Made by a program: the position numbers and the translations under genes
Shown: positions 1 through 9,048 of the stretch, piece after piece
Layout: every line of letters begins with the position of its first letter
Numbering within the stretch: the first letter of the stretch is position 1
Notes under the pieces: generated by a model
Databases searched by the model: none
The model's input: the letters and a program-made list of their open reading frames with translations, nothing else
What the model was told of the DNA's origin: nothing
NCBI RefSeq assembly: GCF_030070105.1
Contig: NZ_JASJOO010000004.1
Location: 1 to 64,000, forward strand
Length of the DNA stretch: 64,000 bases
Direction of reading: 5' to 3'
Origin: Bermanella sp. WJH001
GTDB lineage: Bacteria > Pseudomonadota > Gammaproteobacteria > Pseudomonadales > Oceanobacteraceae

Positions 1-261
1 CGCGTTTAGACATTGTCAGACAATGCTGTTTTTCGGCCATAAGTATTTGAAGGGAAAGCGGTTTCTTTGAAATCCATTTCAAATCTTGCAGGAAAAACGC
101 GCACGCACGGTGTATTGAAATAACAGGTGCCTGTTATTTCTCAGCACGTGTTTGTATGTAACTGATTTTGCACAGTTTTATTAAATCACTCCAGTAAAAA
201 CGAGCACTTTTTTCGTATTTATTCATGATTTTTTCCACCAATTTTAGCAATCTAGAAAATA
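1..261. other. Non-coding left edge, expected attI/cassette side of the integron
   Basis: No credible ORF lies here. In known integrons the recombination site attI and the cassette array lie upstream of, and divergent from, intI, so they would be here or off the left edge. I looked for the core site RYYYAAC (plus strand) or GTTRRRY and found no convincing copy; ATGTAAC at 156-162 has one mismatch. Three perfect inverted repeats are present: 11-25 (7-bp arms), 66-83 (8-bp arms) and 117-140 (11-bp arms). They do not form a recognisable attC. Confidence 0.45.
117..140. repeat. Perfect inverted repeat, 11-bp arms
   Basis: GAAATAACAGG at 117-127 is mirrored at 130-140 across a 2-base centre. Two shorter palindromes lie just to the left: CATTGTC at 11-17 with its complement at 19-25, and TTTGAAAT at 66-73 with its complement at 76-83. 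No T-tract follows, so this is not a clear terminator. It could be an operator, part of attI, or a cassette-end structure. Confidence 0.6.
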
Positions 262-281
262 TACTGTATATTTAAACAGTA
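262..281 (+). promoter_or_regulatory. LexA (SOS) box upstream of intI
   Basis: TACTGTATATTTAAACAGTA contains the LexA core CTGT-N8-ACAG and is very close to the E. coli consensus. It overlaps a plausible -10 hexamer TATACT (260-265) and ends 20 bases before the ATG of the integrase. LexA bound here would block transcription of intI, as documented for class 1 and Vibrio integrons. I saw no good -35 hexamer. Confidence 0.88.
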
Positions 282-301
282 AAAATAAATTGGTAAGCAG
301 C

Positions 302-1267
302 ATGGCCAGAAGTCCTTTTTTAAACCAAATTCGTGAATACATGCGCATGCGTGGTTACAGCATGCGAACAGAAAAAACCTATTTATATTGGATTAAAAAC
401 TTTATTCGCTATCACAACCGGCAACACCCAAATGTGCTGTCATCTGAACATGTGGTTGCCTTTTTGTCTTACTTGGCCAATCGAAGAGATGTGGCAATCA
501 ATACACAAAAAACGGCCCTTAATGCATTGGCCTTTTTATATAATCAATTTTTAAAGCAGCCCCTTGGTGATTTAGGGTTCACTCACGCTCAGAAAGAACG
601 CAGGTTACCCAGCGTTTTAAGTCAACAAGAAGTACAGCTCATTTTGGCAAATCTTGATTTTAGAAACCGTGTGATTTTTTCAATTTTGTATGGGTCGGGC
701 TTAAGAGTCAGTGAATGTTTGCGTTTAAGAATTCAAGATATTGATTTGCAGAATTTATCTTTAACAGTCCGGGATAGTAAAGGCGGTAAAGATCGAAAAA
801 CATTATTAAGTCCGTCTCTTATCAACCCCATCAATGAATTAATCGCTAAAGCAACAGCCTTGCAAGAGACAGACAATGCAATTGGTATTGGGCCCTCGTT
901 ACCTCATATGTTAGGTAAAAAGTATCCCAGTGCATATCGCCAAATTGGCTGGATGCATTTATTTCCTTCTAGCACCATATGCAAACACCCTGTTACTGGG
1001 GTTTTGTGCCGTCATCACCTGCATGACTCCGTTGCAAGAAAAGCATTAAAAATAGCGGTTAAAAAAGCCAATTTAATCAACAAGAGAATTAACTGTCATA
1101 CTTTTCGACATTCCTTTGCCACAGAATTACTGCAAAGTGGGCGCGATATTCGCACCGTGCAAGAGCTATTAGGCCACAGCGATGTCTCAACCACACAAAT
1201 TTATACTCATGTATTAGGGCAACACTTTGCTGGCACCAAAAGCCCTTTAGATCAGCTTTCATTTTAA
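302..1267 (+). CDS. intI: Integron integrase (tyrosine recombinase)
   Basis: Site-specific tyrosine recombinase of the IntI family, which inserts and excises gene cassettes by attI x attC and attC x attC recombination. An N-terminal SAM-like DNA-binding domain (about residues 1-90) opens with MARSPFLNQIREYMR, typical of IntI. The catalytic domain has an Arg in SGLRVSECLRLR, then HTFRHSFATELL, LLGHSDVSTTQIYTHV with its H, and the nucleophile Tyr in IYTH. The extra IntI-specific patch between the catalytic motifs is present (YPSAYRQIGWMHLFPS), which separates it from XerC/D. An upstream in-frame TTG at 290 is possible, but ATG 302 matches the family N-terminus. A LexA box predicts SOS induction. 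About 321 residues, normal for the family. It appears intact. The cassette array, if any, is off the left edge. Confidence 0.93.
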   Translation: MARSPFLNQIREYMRMRGYSMRTEKTYLYWIKNFIRYHNRQHPNVLSSEHVVAFLSYLANRRDVAINTQKTALNALAFLYNQFLKQPLGDLGFTHAQKERRLPSVLSQQEVQLILANLDFRNRVIFSILYGSGLRVSECLRLRIQDIDLQNLSLTVRDSKGGKDRKTLLSPSLINPINELIAKATALQETDNAIGIGPSLPHMLGKKYPSAYRQIGWMHLFPSSTICKHPVTGVLCRHHLHDSVARKALKIAVKKANLINKRINCHTFRHSFATELLQSGRDIRTVQELLGHSDVSTTQIYTHVLGQHFAGTKSPLDQLSF

Positions 1268-1520
1268 TCAACCTGTGTTTGGGCCATATTCCTGTGTTCT
1301 GTGTTCGTATTCTGATGTTTAAGTGTTCGGTTATCGGCCTTCACCGTTGAGCTGCAATGACTAGCTTGCCTTTTTATTTTGCGGCTAAATTTACTGTCAG
1401 CCTGGTTTTTAGATACAATGGGCCTTGTGCGCATGCATGTTTATCATTTTTTATATTTTTCTGAATCTCAGCCTCACGCGGTTGTTTAAGTTATTAACGT
1501 TTAATCTGTATTGGTGCTTT

Positions 1521-2870
1521 ATGATTCGATCTCTTACTCCGTTGGCTGCGTTACTGATTTCTGATGCCCTTGTTTTACTTGGGCACGGCCTTTTACTGAC
1601 TCTATTACCCATGTCGGCTCATCAGTTGGGGTTTTCTGATTTTCAAGTTGGTTTAACCGGCTCCAGTTACTTTGTGGGGTTTGTGGCAGGCTGTTTATTT
1701 ACGCCACTGGTTTTAAAACGAGTAGGTCATATTCGTACCTTTGCCGTTTTAGCTTCAGGTTATACGACGTTTATTTTGTTTTTTGTTTGGAGTGAGAGCT
1801 TTTTAGGCTGGATGTTGCTGCGCTTTATGATTGGCGCCATGGTGGCAGGCATTTATATGATCATCGAAAGTTGGTTAAACGAACGAGCCGCCAGTAAAAA
1901 TCGGGGTGCTATCCTATCGTTTTATGCCATGATGAATTTAGTGATGATCACTTTGGCACAGCAGTTACTCAATTTAGGAAATGTTGATACCTTATTGTTA
2001 TTTGCTTTAGCTGGAATATTTTTATCCCTTTCTGTGGTGCCTGTTTCTATTACCCTTGCATTAGCCCCTACCCCCATTAAAAAAGTGAGCGTGGATTTTG
2101 CCAAGGTTTGGAAGCACTCACATATTGGTATTATTGGTTCAATTTTTACCGGCCTGATTACAGGGTCTTTTTGGGCACTGGCGCCTATTTACGCTAAAGA
2201 AAGTGCTTTTACCACGTTTCAGTTAGCTAACTTTATGTCAGCGGTTGTAATTGGTGGGGCACTGTTTCAGATTCCTCTTGGCCGATTTTCTGACAAATTT
2301 GACCGCCGCATTATTTTAAGTTTTATCGCATTTGCTGGGGCCGTGGTTTCGTTTTTAACCTTTATTGCTTCATTTCAGCCATTTTATGCCGGTACGGTTT
2401 CCACGGTGTTAGCCTTTATGTGGGGTGGCGTCGGTATGACTATGTATGCAATTTGTTTGGCGCACGCGAATGATAATGCCGATAGTGCTGACTTTGTGGA
2501 TATTGGCAGCGCTATGTTGATCACCTACGGGTTAAGTTCGGCCATTGGTGCACCTATTGCCTCTGCTTTTATGTCTATTTTGGGTCATCAGTTCTTGTTT
2601 GTGTTTATGGGTGCAAGCTTTGCCATTTTTTGTGTGATCTTGATCCTTCGCCGAAAATCTCATGTATTGCCTGTCATGGCACAAGACAATGAAGAGTTTC
2701 AAGCGGTGGCAGGTTTAACCACTCACGAAGCGTATAATCTTGACCCGCGCTCAGATGATATAGATGAATCCGCGACTGAAAATGAATTGCAACGGGAATG
2801 GGCCGATGTTGACGCCGATTATCACGACATTTTAGACAGTGACGTCGATACCCCAAATACAAAACGTTAA
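1521..2870 (+). CDS. MFS transporter, YcaD-like
   Basis: Inner-membrane major facilitator superfamily protein of about 449 residues with roughly 12 hydrophobic segments. Residues from about 385 on form a hydrophilic acidic cytoplasmic tail (many Asp/Glu) that is longer than usual. MFS landmarks include the loop after TM2 (LVLKRVGHIR), and PLGRFSDKFDRR between TM8 and TM9. The overall pattern (ESWLNERA, GSFWALAPIYA) recalls E. coli YcaD and related permeases of unknown substrate. The reading frame runs back to a TTG at 1425, but that extension is a poor extra hydrophobic stretch, and ATG 1521 (MIRSLTPLAAL) gives a normal MFS N-terminus. The substrate cannot be told from the sequence. Confidence 0.82.
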   Translation: MIRSLTPLAALLISDALVLLGHGLLLTLLPMSAHQLGFSDFQVGLTGSSYFVGFVAGCLFTPLVLKRVGHIRTFAVLASGYTTFILFFVWSESFLGWMLLRFMIGAMVAGIYMIIESWLNERAASKNRGAILSFYAMMNLVMITLAQQLLNLGNVDTLLLFALAGIFLSLSVVPVSITLALAPTPIKKVSVDFAKVWKHSHIGIIGSIFTGLITGSFWALAPIYAKESAFTTFQLANFMSAVVIGGALFQIPLGRFSDKFDRRIILSFIAFAGAVVSFLTFIASFQPFYAGTVSTVLAFMWGGVGMTMYAICLAHANDNADSADFVDIGSAMLITYGLSSAIGAPIASAFMSILGHQFLFVFMGASFAIFCVILILRRKSHVLPVMAQDNEEFQAVAGLTTHEAYNLDPRSDDIDESATENELQREWADVDADYHDILDSDVDTPNTKR

Positions 2871-3073
2871 TGAATATAAAATCGGGTGCCGATTCAAGGT
2901 GCCCGCTTACGGGTTTGAGTGTCGATTCTTCATGTGGCCTCCCACTTTTAGTCAGCATGGGCCGCAATAAAAAATATTGTCCAGTTCAGCCCAGTATTTT
3001 ACCTGTTTTCATATTGAACCCTGATCAAAGCAAGCAGTATGCTGAAACGTCACAACTTGGAAGCGAGGCGTTT

Positions 3074-3226
3074 ATGTTTAGACTTCAACTCATTATGGTT
3101 TGCGGTGTTCTGTTTGCAGCAGGGCTAACGTGGCAACTGGCCAGTGATGCAAAACTAGAATCACAACAAAAAGCCTCTATCGAATCCCCTGCCACTGACA
3201 CACTTTCTGAGTTAAGTAACAGTTAA
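3074..3226 (+). CDS. Small single-pass membrane protein, unknown
   Basis: A 50-residue ORF starting MFRLQLIMVCGVLFAAG has one N-terminal hydrophobic segment (about residues 4-20) followed by a polar tail rich in Ser, Glu and Gln. GAGG at 3065-3068 sits just upstream as a plausible ribosome site. The frame is open from an ATG at 2870 that overlaps the stop of the transporter gene, which would give 118 residues, but the extra N-terminal part looks non-protein-like. I do not recognise a family. It may be a small signal-anchored protein or a chance ORF. Confidence 0.42.
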   Translation: MFRLQLIMVCGVLFAAGLTWQLASDAKLESQQKASIESPATDTLSELSNS

Positions 3227-3679
3227 CCTTTGATGACACCTCCAAGTAAGTAACCACTCAATACTGAGTCGTTACTTATTTTATTGCCCTGTTACGCCTT
3301 ACATTTGCCTTCAAAACCCGCTAGTAGCTGCTCAAAATGAATCACGCATGTCAGCCATCAAAGCCACATGAGCGATAAAGTCTATTTATTTGGGGTATTT
3401 TTGTGACCATTGTGAGCGATTATGTCTATTTATTATCAACTTTTTTGTGAGCAAATTTCGCCAAACTAGCCAACTAGGCCTTTATTTATAGGGCATTAAG
3501 TATGATTTTTGCCAATCAATGCGAGCCTTAGTGCTATTCACATACTAGACATTCCCTTATATGATCCATGCCACTTTATAAGAACCATAATTGACAAACT
3601 GGCCCTGCTCATGAAATTACGGATTATTCCAAGTTGAGCCTTATCTGTTTGTCAGCTCATTTTTAGGTGATAACGCCAC
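3227..3679. other. 453-base intergenic region upstream of the propionate module
   Basis: No gene seen. The region contains an imperfect direct repeat (see 3370-3434) and a TTGACA hexamer at 3591-3596 without a good -10 at the right spacing. AGGTGA at 3665-3670 serves as the ribosome site of the carboxyltransferase gene. Its length and AT-rich character fit a regulated promoter for the downstream operon. Confidence 0.5.
3370..3434. repeat. Imperfect 21-bp direct repeat, candidate operator pair
   Basis: GAGCGATAAAGTCTATTTAT at 3370-3389 recurs as GAGCGATTATGTCTATTTAT at 3414-3433, and both copies are followed by T. They match at 19 of 21 positions and start 44 bases apart, about four helical turns. 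Two copies on the same face of the helix upstream of an operon suggest a regulator-binding pair. No regulator gene is adjacent. Confidence 0.45.
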
Positions 3680-5332
3680 ATGACAAAATCCACCACTGCC
3701 ACACTTACCAATCCATTTGCGCAAGCGAAGGAAGTAGAGTTTAGTATTCCCGGCCAAGCCAGTTATGAACCGGGCCTTTACGAAGAAAGCCTTAAAAAAG
3801 GTTATGACTTAATTAACCGTCCAAAAACGGCCCCAGGTGTCGACGCGATCACTCGTCAGCACAGCAAAAACCGCATGACCATTTGGGAGCGTATCTCGGT
3901 TTTAACCGATGAAGACCCACAGGTATTGTTTCAAAACTGGGGTAAAAACCTAGATGGTGCCGGTATTGTGACTGCCGTTGTGAAGATTAACGGTCGTGAT
4001 GTGGCTTTATACGGCCATGACTTCACCATTCGCGCGGGCTCAATGGATGCCACAAACGGTAAAAAACTTGCCCGTTTATTTGAGCTGGCCGGTAAACGCC
4101 GTATTCCATTAGTGGGTTTAAATGACAGTGCAGGTGCTTATGTGCCTGCCGGTGTGGGCGGCCTTGACGGTTATGCTGAAGCCTTTACGGCTTTGCGTAA
4201 AATTTCAGGGGTGGTGCCATCTATTATGTGTATGTTTGGTTTCAATGCGGGCGGTGGCTCGTACTTGCCGCGCCAAGGCAGTTTTATGATTCAACCTAAC
4301 GATACCTTTTTTGGTTTAACCGGCACGGGCGTGGTTAAAAGCGTATTGGGTGAAGATGTCACTCCTGACGAGTTAGGTGGCCCAGGTGTGCACAGCCAAA
4401 GTGGTGTGACGGATTTTGTTGTAAAAGACGAAGTGGCGGCGCTTAAAAAGGTAAAACGTTTATTAAATTATTTGCCGGATAATAATTCAGAATTTGCCCC
4501 TTACCAAGAGACCTCCGATCCAATTGATCGTAAAACATGGGACATAGATATTCTGTTGAAAAAAGCATTCAACAGTCCTAGCGGTTTTAACACACCTTTG
4601 GATGTCAGCATCATCATTCAACAATTGTGTGACCATGGTGATTTTATGGAAGTCCAACCCGATCGTGCCCGTAATACCATTTGTGCACTGGGTCGAATGG
4701 GCGGCAACGTCATTGGTTTTGTTGCAAACAATTCATCCGTAGCCTCTGGTCAAATTGATATTGCAGCGGCCTATAAAAACGCACGCTTTATTCGTTTTTG
4801 TAATCTTTACAATATTCCGGTGATTTTTATGGAAGACACCACAGGTTTCTTACCCGGTAAAGAGCAAGAGTCATTAGGTATTGTACAAGCCGGTCGCGCC
4901 ATGTTGGATGCCATTATCGATTTACGCACACCGCGCTTTTTATTAATTATTCGTAACGCCTTTGGTGGCGCTTATGCGTCTTATAACAACTACCCTACCG
5001 GTGCTGATTTTGTTGTGGCATTACCATCTACTCGCGCTGCCGTAATGGGCCCTGCGGGTGTGGAGTTTGTCTATAAAAATGAATTACGTGCCATTCGTTC
5101 TGCGGTGAAATCCGGCGAACAAACAGCGCAATGGGGCAAAGAACAAGAAGCCTTATTAGGCAAACGCTATGAAGCGGAACTTATGAACCCTAACGAAGCA
5201 TTAAGCTTAGGCAGTATTTCACAAATTGTGATGCCTAGTGATTTACGAAAAGTGCTGGGTGAAAATATGGCGTTTCATTTAAGACACTACACGCCGGAGC
5301 CGTTTAATTCTGTGCAGCGTGAATTTTTCTAA
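3680..5332 (+). CDS. Acyl-CoA (probably propionyl-CoA) carboxylase, carboxyltransferase subunit
   Basis: Carboxyltransferase of the biotin-dependent acyl-CoA carboxylase family, which moves CO2 from carboxybiotin to an acyl-CoA. The 550 residues span two crotonase-like halves. The N-terminal half has [26 protein letters not shown] and the glycine-rich [18 protein letters not shown]; the C-terminal half has [15 protein letters not shown] and [20 protein letters not shown], which supply acyl-CoA and biotin oxyanion sites in this family. Genes for epimerase, mutase and MeaB follow, so propionyl-CoA is the likely substrate. The sequence is somewhat longer and more divergent than textbook PccB (about 510-540), and glutaconyl-CoA-decarboxylase-alpha-like relatives cannot be excluded. 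AGGTGA precedes the ATG. Confidence 0.85.
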   Translation: MTKSTTATLTNPFAQAKEVEFSIPGQASYEPGLYEESLKKGYDLINRPKTAPGVDAITRQHSKNRMTIWERISVLTDEDPQVLFQNWGKNLDGAGIVTAVVKINGRDVALYGHDFTIRAGSMDATNGKKLARLFELAGKRRIPLVGLNDSAGAYVPAGVGGLDGYAEAFTALRKISGVVPSIMCMFGFNAGGGSYLPRQGSFMIQPNDTFFGLTGTGVVKSVLGEDVTPDELGGPGVHSQSGVTDFVVKDEVAALKKVKRLLNYLPDNNSEFAPYQETSDPIDRKTWDIDILLKKAFNSPSGFNTPLDVSIIIQQLCDHGDFMEVQPDRARNTICALGRMGGNVIGFVANNSSVASGQIDIAAAYKNARFIRFCNLYNIPVIFMEDTTGFLPGKEQESLGIVQAGRAMLDAIIDLRTPRFLLIIRNAFGGAYASYNNYPTGADFVVALPSTRAAVMGPAGVEFVYKNELRAIRSAVKSGEQTAQWGKEQEALLGKRYEAELMNPNEALSLGSISQIVMPSDLRKVLGENMAFHLRHYTPEPFNSVQREFF

Positions 5333-5356
5333 TTTTGGCTATTTCATTTATATAAA

Positions 5357-5426
5357 TGTGGGAGGGCGCTTGCGCGCGATAGATGATTAATCATTACACC
5401 CTATCGCGCGCAAGCGCCCTCCCACA
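5357..5426. repeat. Inverted REP pair (type A), copy 1
   Basis: Perfect 26-bp arms at 5357-5382 and 5401-5426, starting TGTGGGAGGGCGCTTGCGCG. The 18-base centre holds the palindrome ATGATTAATCAT. The form (GTGGGAG followed by a GC-rich stem with a TTGC tip) is like REP/BIME elements of Pseudomonas and relatives, which are mobilised by RAYT transposases. It lies between the carboxyltransferase and biotin carboxylase genes and could act as a partial terminator or mRNA-stabilising element. Confidence 0.85.
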
Positions 5427-5548
5427 GAAAGAAAAATATTAAAATGAGAGACGTGGTTTGCTCTCTCATCAACAACCAATAAATTGTAAGAGGCTGCTTA
5501 CAGGCGACCATACCCATGTCACCCAGAGCGCCCCATTAGAGAAATAAT

Positions 5549-8413
5549 ATGTCAAACGAATACTACTTAAACAATCCGCTCATCCATAAAGATCGCCAAC
5601 TGGGAAATGCGTTTAGCGAATGGGTGCAATCATTTGATTGCTCAAACATGCGCCCATTAATTATTTGCCGTGGCCCAATTCGTATTGAAGCCATGGATGT
5701 GTTCACTGAAATGGGCATTGAGCATTATGGTATTTTACTGTCTGAAAAAGACAGTATCGTTTACCAAAATGCCCTAGCACCTGAGCTGCGCCAATTAACC
5801 GACCCAAGCCGTGTGCACCGTGTACCGGATTACACCGGGGTTGATAAAAACGAGCGTAACATTCGTATACAACAGATTATTAAAATCGCCAAAGACAACA
5901 ACTATAACAGTATTTTTACCGGCTATGGTTTTATGGCCGAAGACGAATCCATGGTCAGCGCCATGGAAAAAGCAGGTTTAAACTTTATTGGGCCGTGTTC
6001 TAAAACCGTTCACGATGCCGGCCTTAAAGACGAGGCTAAACGTACCGCACTAAAAGTGGGGGTAAGTGTGACCCCAGGTTTAGATAACGCCACAGCGTTA
6101 ACTCTGCTTAAAAAACACAAAGATGAAAAAGCGTTATTGGCACTTGTTAAAAAAGAAAAACTGCCGCTTGATCAAGAAAAATTTGATGCCTGCCAAGCAC
6201 TAGAAGACAAAGCCGACATCGTATTGGCAGCCAGTTACGACAAAGGCATTGACTTATATTCTATCGAAGAATTACAAACCACCATTGCTGAACAAGTGAT
6301 CGAGATTGGTAAGCAGTTTCCTGAAAACCGTGTACGCCTAAAATGCATTGGCGGTGGTGGTGGTAAAGGTCAACGTATATTGCCTAACCCAGCGTCATTT
6401 GAGGGCGACATAAATGCACAACTTGATGAAGTAGCCAAACTTGCCCCATCATTAGTGCTTGAGATTTTGAATGAGGTTAAAGCCACAGGTAAAGGCGATA
6501 ATAAAAACATATTAATCGAATTAAATATCGAGACCACTCGCCACCAAGAAATTCAAGTTATTGGTAATGGTGATTGGTCGTTGGCGCTTGGCGGTCGTGA
6601 TTGCTCATTGCAAATGCACGAACAAAAGCTGCTCGAAGTGTCCGTGATTTCAGAAGATCTAGAAAATGCTCTGACTCAAGCGGTAAAAGATGGTCGTGAC
6701 AGTGAAGCGGCGGTATTAAATCAAGACATTAAAACATTACAAAAAATGGAAGAAGAAGCCGAACGCTTTGCTCAAGCCGTTGGCTTAGACAGTGTTTCAA
6801 CCTTCGAATGTATTGTGGATCGCGACAAACATTTCTTTATGGAAATGAACACCCGAATCCAAGTAGAACACCGCGTGACAGAACTGTGTTATAGCTTAAA
6901 ATTCACCAACCCAAATAATGAAAACGAATATTTCATTGTTGAAAGTTTGGTCGAAGCCATGGTGTTGTTAGCCGCCCACGGTTCACGCTTACCAAAACCG
7001 ACCCGTGTTTTGCGCCACAACGCATCGGTTGAGGCGCGCCTAAATGCCACCAACCAAGCATTGGCACCTCACGCAGGTGGTGTCATTGAATATTGGAGTG
7101 ACGTACAAAAAGGCGAGATTCGTGACGACCAAGGTATCAGCTTACATAACCCTGATACGGACGTTTTCATGAAGTACCACTTAGCAGGCGCCTATGATTC
7201 TAACATCGCCCTGCTGTTAACCGTGGGTGAAAACCGTTTAGGTACATACGATGCCATGGCCGAAGTTTTGCGTAGCACGGTTTTATTAGGCAAAGATTTA
7301 TCCACCAACCTAGAATTTCACTATGGTTTAGTAAATTGGTTTATTGGCAATAACATCAATGCCCGCCCAACCACTAAATTTATTGTGCCGTATCTAACCG
7401 CGGTTGGTTTGTTAAAAGATCAGAGCAATGACCTTGATGTGCCTTATGCCTATCAACAAATTTGCGCCAATACATTAGCGAGCATTAAAAACGCTGATGA
7501 AAAAGCAAATCTGCAAAAAATTCTAGTACGCAAACAATTGTTATTAACCCGTCCAATTGAGCGTTTATTGGCAGAGCCTCACGTATTATCGGGCTGGTTA
7601 AGCGTGCAACAAAATAACTTTGATATTCAAAGCAACAACCAGGTGCAGTGGCTTGAAAACCCAATTCGAATTTTGGCAGACACCTACCACTTTTTGAATA
7701 TGGACTTTAATAATCAAGACCCTGCCGCCACCATGATTTGGGACCATGATAACGAGGTATTACAAGATGCCTTGAGTTTTTATGATTCCCTAGAACAACA
7801 GTTATCTAAAAATGGCTTTGTCGATTTAGATTATCTTGAATTGGTTGAGCTAATAAATGGTCAAGCGCCAGAAGGCTTTAGCGCTGAATTATGGCAACAA
7901 GTACAAGGAGCTCATCGTGGTTATCAAGCGGGCTTTGAAGTCTTTAATCTATTGCCTTACATTGCTAACGAAACGGACTTTTTTGCACTGGATGTAAATG
8001 AAGACCTCAGTATTTTCATACCAGAGGCGCTACTGGATGAAACCTTACAAAAAAATATGATGAAGGTACTGGTGCCACCACCAACGGCTAAAGGCGATGA
8101 AATCTTGGCCGCATCGGGCGGTATGTTCTACAGCTGTGAAGCACCGGGTATGCCACCCTTTATACAAGAGGGGGATCACTTTGAAGCCGGTCAGCCTTTG
8201 TATATCGTTGAAGTGATGAAAATGTTCAACAAAGTAAAAGCGCCGTTTGCAGGCACCATCGAAAAAGTTTTAATCGACGAAGATGGCACCATCATTAAAA
8301 AAGGCCAGCCTTTATTTAAAATTGTCGCCGATGAAAAAGTAGAAATTGAAACCGCAGAGCAAGCACAAGCTCGTCGCCGTGATCAAACGGATGTGTTTTT
8401 AATTACACTTTAA
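5549..8413 (+). CDS. Biotin carboxylase / biotin carboxyl carrier fusion of an acyl-CoA carboxylase, divergent
   Basis: ATP-dependent carboxylation of biotin, paired with the preceding carboxyltransferase. The 954 residues comprise an N-terminal biotin carboxylase region (PLIICRGPIRIEAMDV, IFTGYGFMAED), an ATP-grasp core with IGGGGGKGQR at about 267-276, HQEIQVIGNG, EMNTRIQVEHRVTE (catalytic Glu/Arg region) and a C-terminal biotinyl domain with EVMKM. The biotinylated Lys is residue 891. Compared with E. coli AccC, the stretch between the first ATP-binding Lys (about 160) and the Gly-rich loop is about 108 residues rather than about 46, so about 60 residues are inserted. Residues 650-850 are helical linker without a familiar domain. 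Known PCC alpha subunits are about 660-720 residues, so this is a long variant. Confidence 0.82.
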   Translation: MSNEYYLNNPLIHKDRQLGNAFSEWVQSFDCSNMRPLIICRGPIRIEAMDVFTEMGIEHYGILLSEKDSIVYQNALAPELRQLTDPSRVHRVPDYTGVDKNERNIRIQQIIKIAKDNNYNSIFTGYGFMAEDESMVSAMEKAGLNFIGPCSKTVHDAGLKDEAKRTALKVGVSVTPGLDNATALTLLKKHKDEKALLALVKKEKLPLDQEKFDACQALEDKADIVLAASYDKGIDLYSIEELQTTIAEQVIEIGKQFPENRVRLKCIGGGGGKGQRILPNPASFEGDINAQLDEVAKLAPSLVLEILNEVKATGKGDNKNILIELNIETTRHQEIQVIGNGDWSLALGGRDCSLQMHEQKLLEVSVISEDLENALTQAVKDGRDSEAAVLNQDIKTLQKMEEEAERFAQAVGLDSVSTFECIVDRDKHFFMEMNTRIQVEHRVTELCYSLKFTNPNNENEYFIVESLVEAMVLLAAHGSRLPKPTRVLRHNASVEARLNATNQALAPHAGGVIEYWSDVQKGEIRDDQGISLHNPDTDVFMKYHLAGAYDSNIALLLTVGENRLGTYDAMAEVLRSTVLLGKDLSTNLEFHYGLVNWFIGNNINARPTTKFIVPYLTAVGLLKDQSNDLDVPYAYQQICANTLASIKNADEKANLQKILVRKQLLLTRPIERLLAEPHVLSGWLSVQQNNFDIQSNNQVQWLENPIRILADTYHFLNMDFNNQDPAATMIWDHDNEVLQDALSFYDSLEQQLSKNGFVDLDYLELVELINGQAPEGFSAELWQQVQGAHRGYQAGFEVFNLLPYIANETDFFALDVNEDLSIFIPEALLDETLQKNMMKVLVPPPTAKGDEILAASGGMFYSCEAPGMPPFIQEGDHFEAGQPLYIVEVMKMFNKVKAPFAGTIEKVLIDEDGTIIKKGQPLFKIVADEKVEIETAEQAQARRRDQTDVFLITL

Positions 8414-8440
8414 CCGCAATGAGTCGAATGGGAGAATAAA

Positions 8441-8848
8441 ATGATTACTGGATTAGACCATATTGCCATTGCCGTACCAGATTTAGATAAAGCCATTGAG
8501 CGCTTTATGAATGACTTTGGCTTAACCTTTGACCACAAAGAAGATGTGGTCAGTGCGAAAACCAGCACGGCGTTTTTTCCGTTGGATAACACCAGCATAG
8601 AATTAGTACACCCTTTAAACGGTGAAGGTCCAATACAAAAATACATCGAGAAAAAAGGCGGTGGTATGCATCACCTTTGTTTTAGCTCGGACAACATTGA
8701 AGAAGACATTGCCCGCTTAAAAAGCAAAGGTTATGAATTTTTAAGTGAAGCGCCATATCTCGGCGCACACAATTGCATGGTGATTTTCATACACCCTAAA
8801 AGTTGTGACGGTGTGTTGATTGAATTAAACCAGCCTATGGATCATTAG
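8441..8848 (+). CDS. mce: Methylmalonyl-CoA epimerase
   Basis: VOC-fold metalloenzyme of 135 residues that interconverts (S)- and (R)-methylmalonyl-CoA between carboxylase and mutase. It begins MITGLDHIAIAVPDLDKA, with the first metal His in LDHIAIAV. A second lies in the GGMHHLCF segment, and a Glu near the C-terminus (GVLIELNQP) matches the family. GGGAG precedes the ATG. The gene is 27 bases after the biotin carboxylase gene and clearly cotranscribed. Length is normal. Confidence 0.93.
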   Translation: MITGLDHIAIAVPDLDKAIERFMNDFGLTFDHKEDVVSAKTSTAFFPLDNTSIELVHPLNGEGPIQKYIEKKGGGMHHLCFSSDNIEEDIARLKSKGYEFLSEAPYLGAHNCMVIFIHPKSCDGVLIELNQPMDH

Positions 8849-8855
8849 TTTAAAC

Positions 8856-9007
8856 CTGTAGGAGTCGAGCCCTGCTCGCGATATGAACTAACTTGTTTAA
8901 ATCATTAATAATAGGATCGTGTTTAATCTAATTGGATTACGCACTATCCGTACGCTTTAGCCTCAATGACATACAAAGGAATCGCGAGCAGGGCTCGACT
9001 CCTACAG
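8856..9007. repeat. Inverted REP pair (type B)
   Basis: Perfect 27-bp arms at 8856-8882 and 8981-9007, core GTAGGAGTCGAGCCCTGCTC, separated by 98 bases without a gene. It follows the same layout as the type A pairs at 5357 and 11207 (GTnGGAG, GC-rich stem, ending CGCGAT) but has a different sequence. It sits between mce and the mutase gene. Apparent ORFs that read through it are shadows. Confidence 0.85.
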
Positions 9008-9048
9008 TACTTAGGCATAAATAAGCATAAGTGAATAGCGGAACTAAC

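Noticed and set aside
1346-1352. GTTGAGC core-like site downstream of intI
   Set aside because: It fits GTTRRRY but has no partner core or stem around it, and lies on the wrong side of intI for a cassette boundary.
2674-2967. Minus-strand ORF at the transporter gene end
   Set aside because: It is antisense to the acidic tail of the transporter; no ribosome site or recognisable domain.
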